Origin: Lysobacter gummosus
GTDB taxonomy: Bacteria; Pseudomonadota; Gammaproteobacteria; Xanthomonadales; Xanthomonadaceae
Direction of reading: 5' to 3'
Length of the DNA stretch: 64,000 bases
Assembly: GCF_001442805.1 (NCBI RefSeq)
Contig: NZ_CP011131.1
Location: forward strand, 4,340,001-4,404,000
Shown here: positions 61,791-64,000 of the stretch, piece by piece
Layout: every line of letters starts with the position of its first letter
Position numbering within the stretch: the first letter of the stretch is position 1
The notes under the pieces: generated by a model
What the model was told of the DNA's origin: nothing
Database searches by the model: none
Seen by the model: only the letters and a program-made list of their open reading frames with translations
Program-made: the position numbers and the translations under genes

Positions 61791-62807
61791 ATGCGCATTT
61801 CGCTCAAGCCCCGTCGATGGCTGTCGTGTCTGGCGATCGCACTGGCCGCGCTCGCCGTCGGCTGCGGCCAAGCCCTCGTGCCGGCGGCCACGGATGCCCG
61901 CTGGGCGGCCCTCGGCGGTCGCCTGTTCGCCGACACCCGGCTCGGCGGCGACGGCCGCACCGGCTGCATCTCCTGCCACCGTCCAGAGCATGCGTTCTCC
62001 GACGGGCGTCCGCTCTCGCTGGGCGTGCGCGGCCAAACCGGCACGCGCAACGCGCCGACCCTGCTCGATGTCGGCGAGCTGCCGCATCTGTTCTGGGATG
62101 GACGTGAGACCCGGCTAGAACAGGTCGTACTGCAACCAATGACCAATCCGGTCGAGATGGGGCTGGGTTCGATCGACGACTTGCTGCGGCGCCTACGCGC
62201 CGATCCGAAATACGCCGCCGCGTTCGCGGACGTGGGTGGCGTATCCACCGATGCGGTCGCCACTGCCCTGGCCGCCCATCTGCGCACACTGCGCAGCGGC
62301 GACAGCGCTTACGACCGCTACCGTTCCGGCAACCGCGACGCACTTAGCCCCGACGAACAAGCCGGCCTGGCCCTGTTCACCGGCAAGGCTGCTTGCAGCG
62401 ATTGCCATGTGTTGCAGGAACCGCGCCCACGCTTCACCGACGACCGTTTTCATCACCTTGGCATCAATGACAACGCCATCGCCGGCAAAGTGGCGACGCT
62501 GATTCCACGTCTGGACGGCAAACGCAATCTCGGCCACCTCGTGCTGACCGAAGTCGATATCGCCGGCCTGGGCCATTTCGTCGCCAGCCGCAAACCGGCC
62601 GACCTCGCCGCGTTCCGCACCCCCTCGTTACGCAACGTCGCCCTGACCGCCCCTTACATGCACGACGGCTCGGTGGCGACGCTGGAGGAAGCGGTGGAAC
62701 AAGAGGTGTATTACCGCGGCATCAACAAGGGACGGCCATTGTCGATGACGGTGGAGGAACGCAGGCAGTTACTGACGTTTCTCAAGGCGTTGTCGGCCGC
62801 CCAATAG
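61791..62807 (+). CDS. Di-haem cytochrome c peroxidase / MauG family protein
   Basis: A periplasmic di-haem protein of 338 residues. A signal with a lipobox-like cysteine (ALAVGCGQ, about residue 25) starts it, so it may be lipid-anchored. Haem sites are CISCH (about residues 58-62) and CSDCH (about 202-206); other family features are TRNAPTLLDVG, LFWDGRETRLEQVVLQPM, NPVEMG, FRTPSLRNVALTAPYMHDGSVATLEEAV with the sixth haem ligand methionine. It could reduce hydrogen peroxide or modify a partner protein as MauG does. It is a single gene 76 bases after the tonB3-like gene. Confidence 0.92.
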   Translation: MRISLKPRRWLSCLAIALAALAVGCGQALVPAATDARWAALGGRLFADTRLGGDGRTGCISCHRPEHAFSDGRPLSLGVRGQTGTRNAPTLLDVGELPHLFWDGRETRLEQVVLQPMTNPVEMGLGSIDDLLRRLRADPKYAAAFADVGGVSTDAVATALAAHLRTLRSGDSAYDRYRSGNRDALSPDEQAGLALFTGKAACSDCHVLQEPRPRFTDDRFHHLGINDNAIAGKVATLIPRLDGKRNLGHLVLTEVDIAGLGHFVASRKPADLAAFRTPSLRNVALTAPYMHDGSVATLEEAVEQEVYYRGINKGRPLSMTVEERRQLLTFLKALSAAQ

Positions 62808-62809
62808 AC

Positions 62810-63031
62810 AGAACGGGTCGGCAACGCCATGCGCCAAATGCGTACCCGCGTGATCGTAGGTGAAGCTGACGATCCGACCGTTCGACGAGACCAATTGGCT
62901 CAGCAAGCCGGCGCTAGTCCCGCCGCGCCTGATTGCCGAAACGGCCCTGACCCCATTGCAAACGGGTGTTGTTGTAGCTGCCGAACTGCATCTGCGCGCA
63001 GGCCCCAGTTGTGGCGTCCGCAATTTCGCAA
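62810..63031 (-). pseudogene. RHS/YD-repeat-like remnant
   Basis: On the minus strand two short stretches in different frames look like pieces of one former gene. One reads ATTGACAQMQFGSYNNTRLQ, then WGQGRFGNQARRD and a stop at 62914-62916; the other, after a frame change, reads LVSSNGRIVSFTYDHAGTHL, which has the pattern of a YD (RHS) repeat. No start signal or continuous frame remains. RHS genes often carry polymorphic toxins with immunity genes behind them, which fits the neighbours, but the family call rests only on this pattern. Confidence 0.35.
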
Positions 63032-63308
63032 TCACGGAGCCTCGACAACCTCTACGCAATCAATTTCGGTACTCAGCAAGCCAAAAAAGAGCCTAACCTT
63101 CTTACGCGAAACCTTGAACTTCAATGCGACTCCACCAGCATCGAAAATCGAATACTCACCATTTAAAAACATCAACACGCTCAACGACACCAACCGTCTC
63201 GCCCAGAGTGCGACAAATACTTTTATCGCCGTCCCTCTCTGCCAATGTCACAGGCAGCTTTATCAAAACCTGCTCCTTCAAGAGGTGTCGCCTGACCTAG
63301 TCCTCCAT
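63032..63308 (-). pseudogene. Broken small gene, possible former immunity gene
   Basis: A 277-base minus-strand coding relic. From an ATG at 63308 the frame reads MED, stop, then VRRHLLKEQVLIKLPVTLAE... to VERVDVF, where a one-base shift is needed to continue as LNGEYSIFDAGGVALKFKVS and on to EIDCVEVVEAP and a TGA at 63032-63034. With these two repairs it would be a small soluble protein of about 90 residues with alternating strands. The sequence is poorer in GC than the window average. It resembles nothing I can name; its place after a toxin-immunity pair suggests an orphan immunity gene that has decayed. Confidence 0.5.
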
Positions 63309-63377
63309 GGAGATGCCTACGTCCTCGCTAATCGAGAAAGCGCTTCGCCAGAACTACAGAGCCGTGCGCCACAGCCT

Positions 63378-63854
63378 TTATTTCTTATTAAAAACAATCA
63401 CCTCGTCCGCATATCGCCCATCCCTGTAGCCACGCAAGAATATAAGAAGCTTTAATGACTTTAATTTATCGCAAGGTTTCATGCCTTGCAAAATATATTC
63501 GACCGCCTTATTCGAATATTTCCTTATGGAATTCACGTCCCCATTGTTTGTAACATGCATGGGTGCATATAAATATCGGACGTTCGATATCACTAACACG
63601 CCCGCCCTATCATCGAGCTTTACTGGAGAGTAGTCGGAATGATAAGTACTCACCCAAAAAACCCCCTCAGCAACACTAATACCAGTGACCGGGTAAAAAT
63701 TCGAAGAAGATTTTTTTCCCCTTATAAATCTCGCAACCGGCACCCATTCGCTATCCGCCTGCAATATAAAATTCTTCTCAAGCGCGCATTGCTCTGCAAC
63801 AGCAGTGACCGGCAAACATGCAAGCACAAGCCCGACCAGCAGAATTACTTTCAT
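63378..63854 (-). CDS. Secreted low-GC protein, candidate immunity protein of the adjacent effector
   Basis: A 158-residue protein not assigned to a family. It starts at 63854, 8 bases after the stop of the Tae4-like effector, with a signal peptide (MKVILLVGLVLACLPVTAVA) and so should be periplasmic. The mature part has two cysteines (EQCALEKN and MKPCDKLK) that may pair, strands such as FWVSTYHSDYSPVKLDD, and a helical C-terminal stretch. Codon use and GC content are far from the rest of the window, as expected for an acquired immunity gene. Effectors that cut peptidoglycan are neutralised by periplasmic proteins encoded directly downstream; this gene has exactly that place and export signal. 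Confidence 0.7.
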   Translation of the reverse strand: MKVILLVGLVLACLPVTAVAEQCALEKNFILQADSEWVPVARFIRGKKSSSNFYPVTGISVAEGVFWVSTYHSDYSPVKLDDRAGVLVISNVRYLYAPMHVTNNGDVNSIRKYSNKAVEYILQGMKPCDKLKSLKLLIFLRGYRDGRYADEVIVFNKK

Positions 63855-63862
63855 GCACCACT

Positions 63863-64000
63863 TTATTTGATTGGCCAATACCATATTTCAGTTCCTCTGT
63901 AATAGCCGGACCCCTGCCAGCCGCCATTGTGCAAATCAATATGATCTGCCTGCCCCTCAACACCCGGCTGAAAAATAATGCCACGATTTTTATACCATTG
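63863..64000 (-). CDS. Tae4-like peptidoglycan amidase effector, C-terminal end only
   Basis: The last 45 codons of a gene running in from beyond the right edge. They read in frame from base 64000 as QWYKNRGIIFQPGVEGQADH, then IDLHNGGWQGSGYYRGTEIW and YWPIK, stop. The GII-F strand followed by DHIDLHNG and the final EIWYWPI match the C-terminal part of type VI secretion amidase effectors of the Tae4 family, in which the histidine of the (G/D)HIDL motif is catalytic. The catalytic cysteine would lie upstream, outside the window. The recognition is from memory of the family pattern. Confidence 0.6.
   Translation of the reverse strand, partial: QWYKNRGIIFQPGVEGQADHIDLHNGGWQGSGYYRGTEIWYWPIK

Noticed and set aside
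62829..63455. Plus-strand frame of about 208 codons at the right end
   Set aside because: It is opposite to the better-supported minus-strand relics, has no ribosome site, and matches no domain.

Overview
The window is about 64 kb of very GC-rich chromosome, apart from the right-hand ~1 kb, which is clearly poorer in GC. Gene content and order point to a gammaproteobacterium of the Xanthomonadaceae, most likely Lysobacter: lptD-surA-pdxA-rsmA-apaG-apaH, a complete pilGHIJ-chpABC cluster next to gshB and a tonB3-type gene, and extragenic palindromes of the kind common in this group. No rRNA, tRNA, prophage, insertion sequence or CRISPR array was seen. Almost every base is explained by tightly packed housekeeping operons, many with ATGA-type stop/start overlaps.

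Left part (1-37.2 kb). Two ubiquinone hydroxylases (one cut by the window edge); a probable cobalamin uptake protein (BtuM-like) beside a PduO-type adenosyltransferase and a histone-deacetylase-like hydrolase; msrB; the outer-membrane biogenesis/ribosome/nucleotide operon lptD-surA-pdxA-rsmA, apaG, apaH and a DUF1287 lipoprotein; an acyl-CoA synthetase; folA, a lipoprotein, thyA and lgt; a lemA/TPM-domain group; terC and dgkA; a secreted TraB-like protein; a MacA/MacB-type efflux operon; an OmpR/EnvZ-type two-component pair; a run of small membrane proteins; mazG-cysQ-nudE; and bioA-rsmE.

Middle and right part (37.2-61.7 kb) is a signalling region. One minus-strand cluster holds an OprO/P-type porin, a membrane CheA-like kinase with a histidine phosphotransfer (HPt) domain, a CheY-like regulator, a CheX-like phosphatase, and a second CheA-like protein whose HPt histidine is replaced by glutamine. 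It carries no CheW, CheR, CheB or MCP. Next comes the Pil-Chp system for type IV pilus twitching: pilG, pilH, pilI, pilJ, a 2282-residue chpA, chpB and chpC, followed by a sugar acyltransferase fused to the operon by a GTGA overlap. chpA contains about 1 kb of 45-base tandem repeats coding for a very long Ala/Glu/Arg helix. chpB keeps the CheB methylesterase fold but seems to have lost all three catalytic residues. gshB and a tonB3-like gene diverge from pilG, as in Pseudomonas aeruginosa.

The right edge (62.8-64.0 kb) looks like a recently acquired, partly decayed toxin-immunity locus: RHS/YD-like debris, a broken small gene that resembles a former immunity gene, an intact secreted low-GC protein, and, 8 bases upstream of it, the C-terminal end of a Tae4-like amidase effector running off the window. 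Two families of palindromic repeats are scattered between genes; one has seven copies in two arrangements that match its two core sequences.
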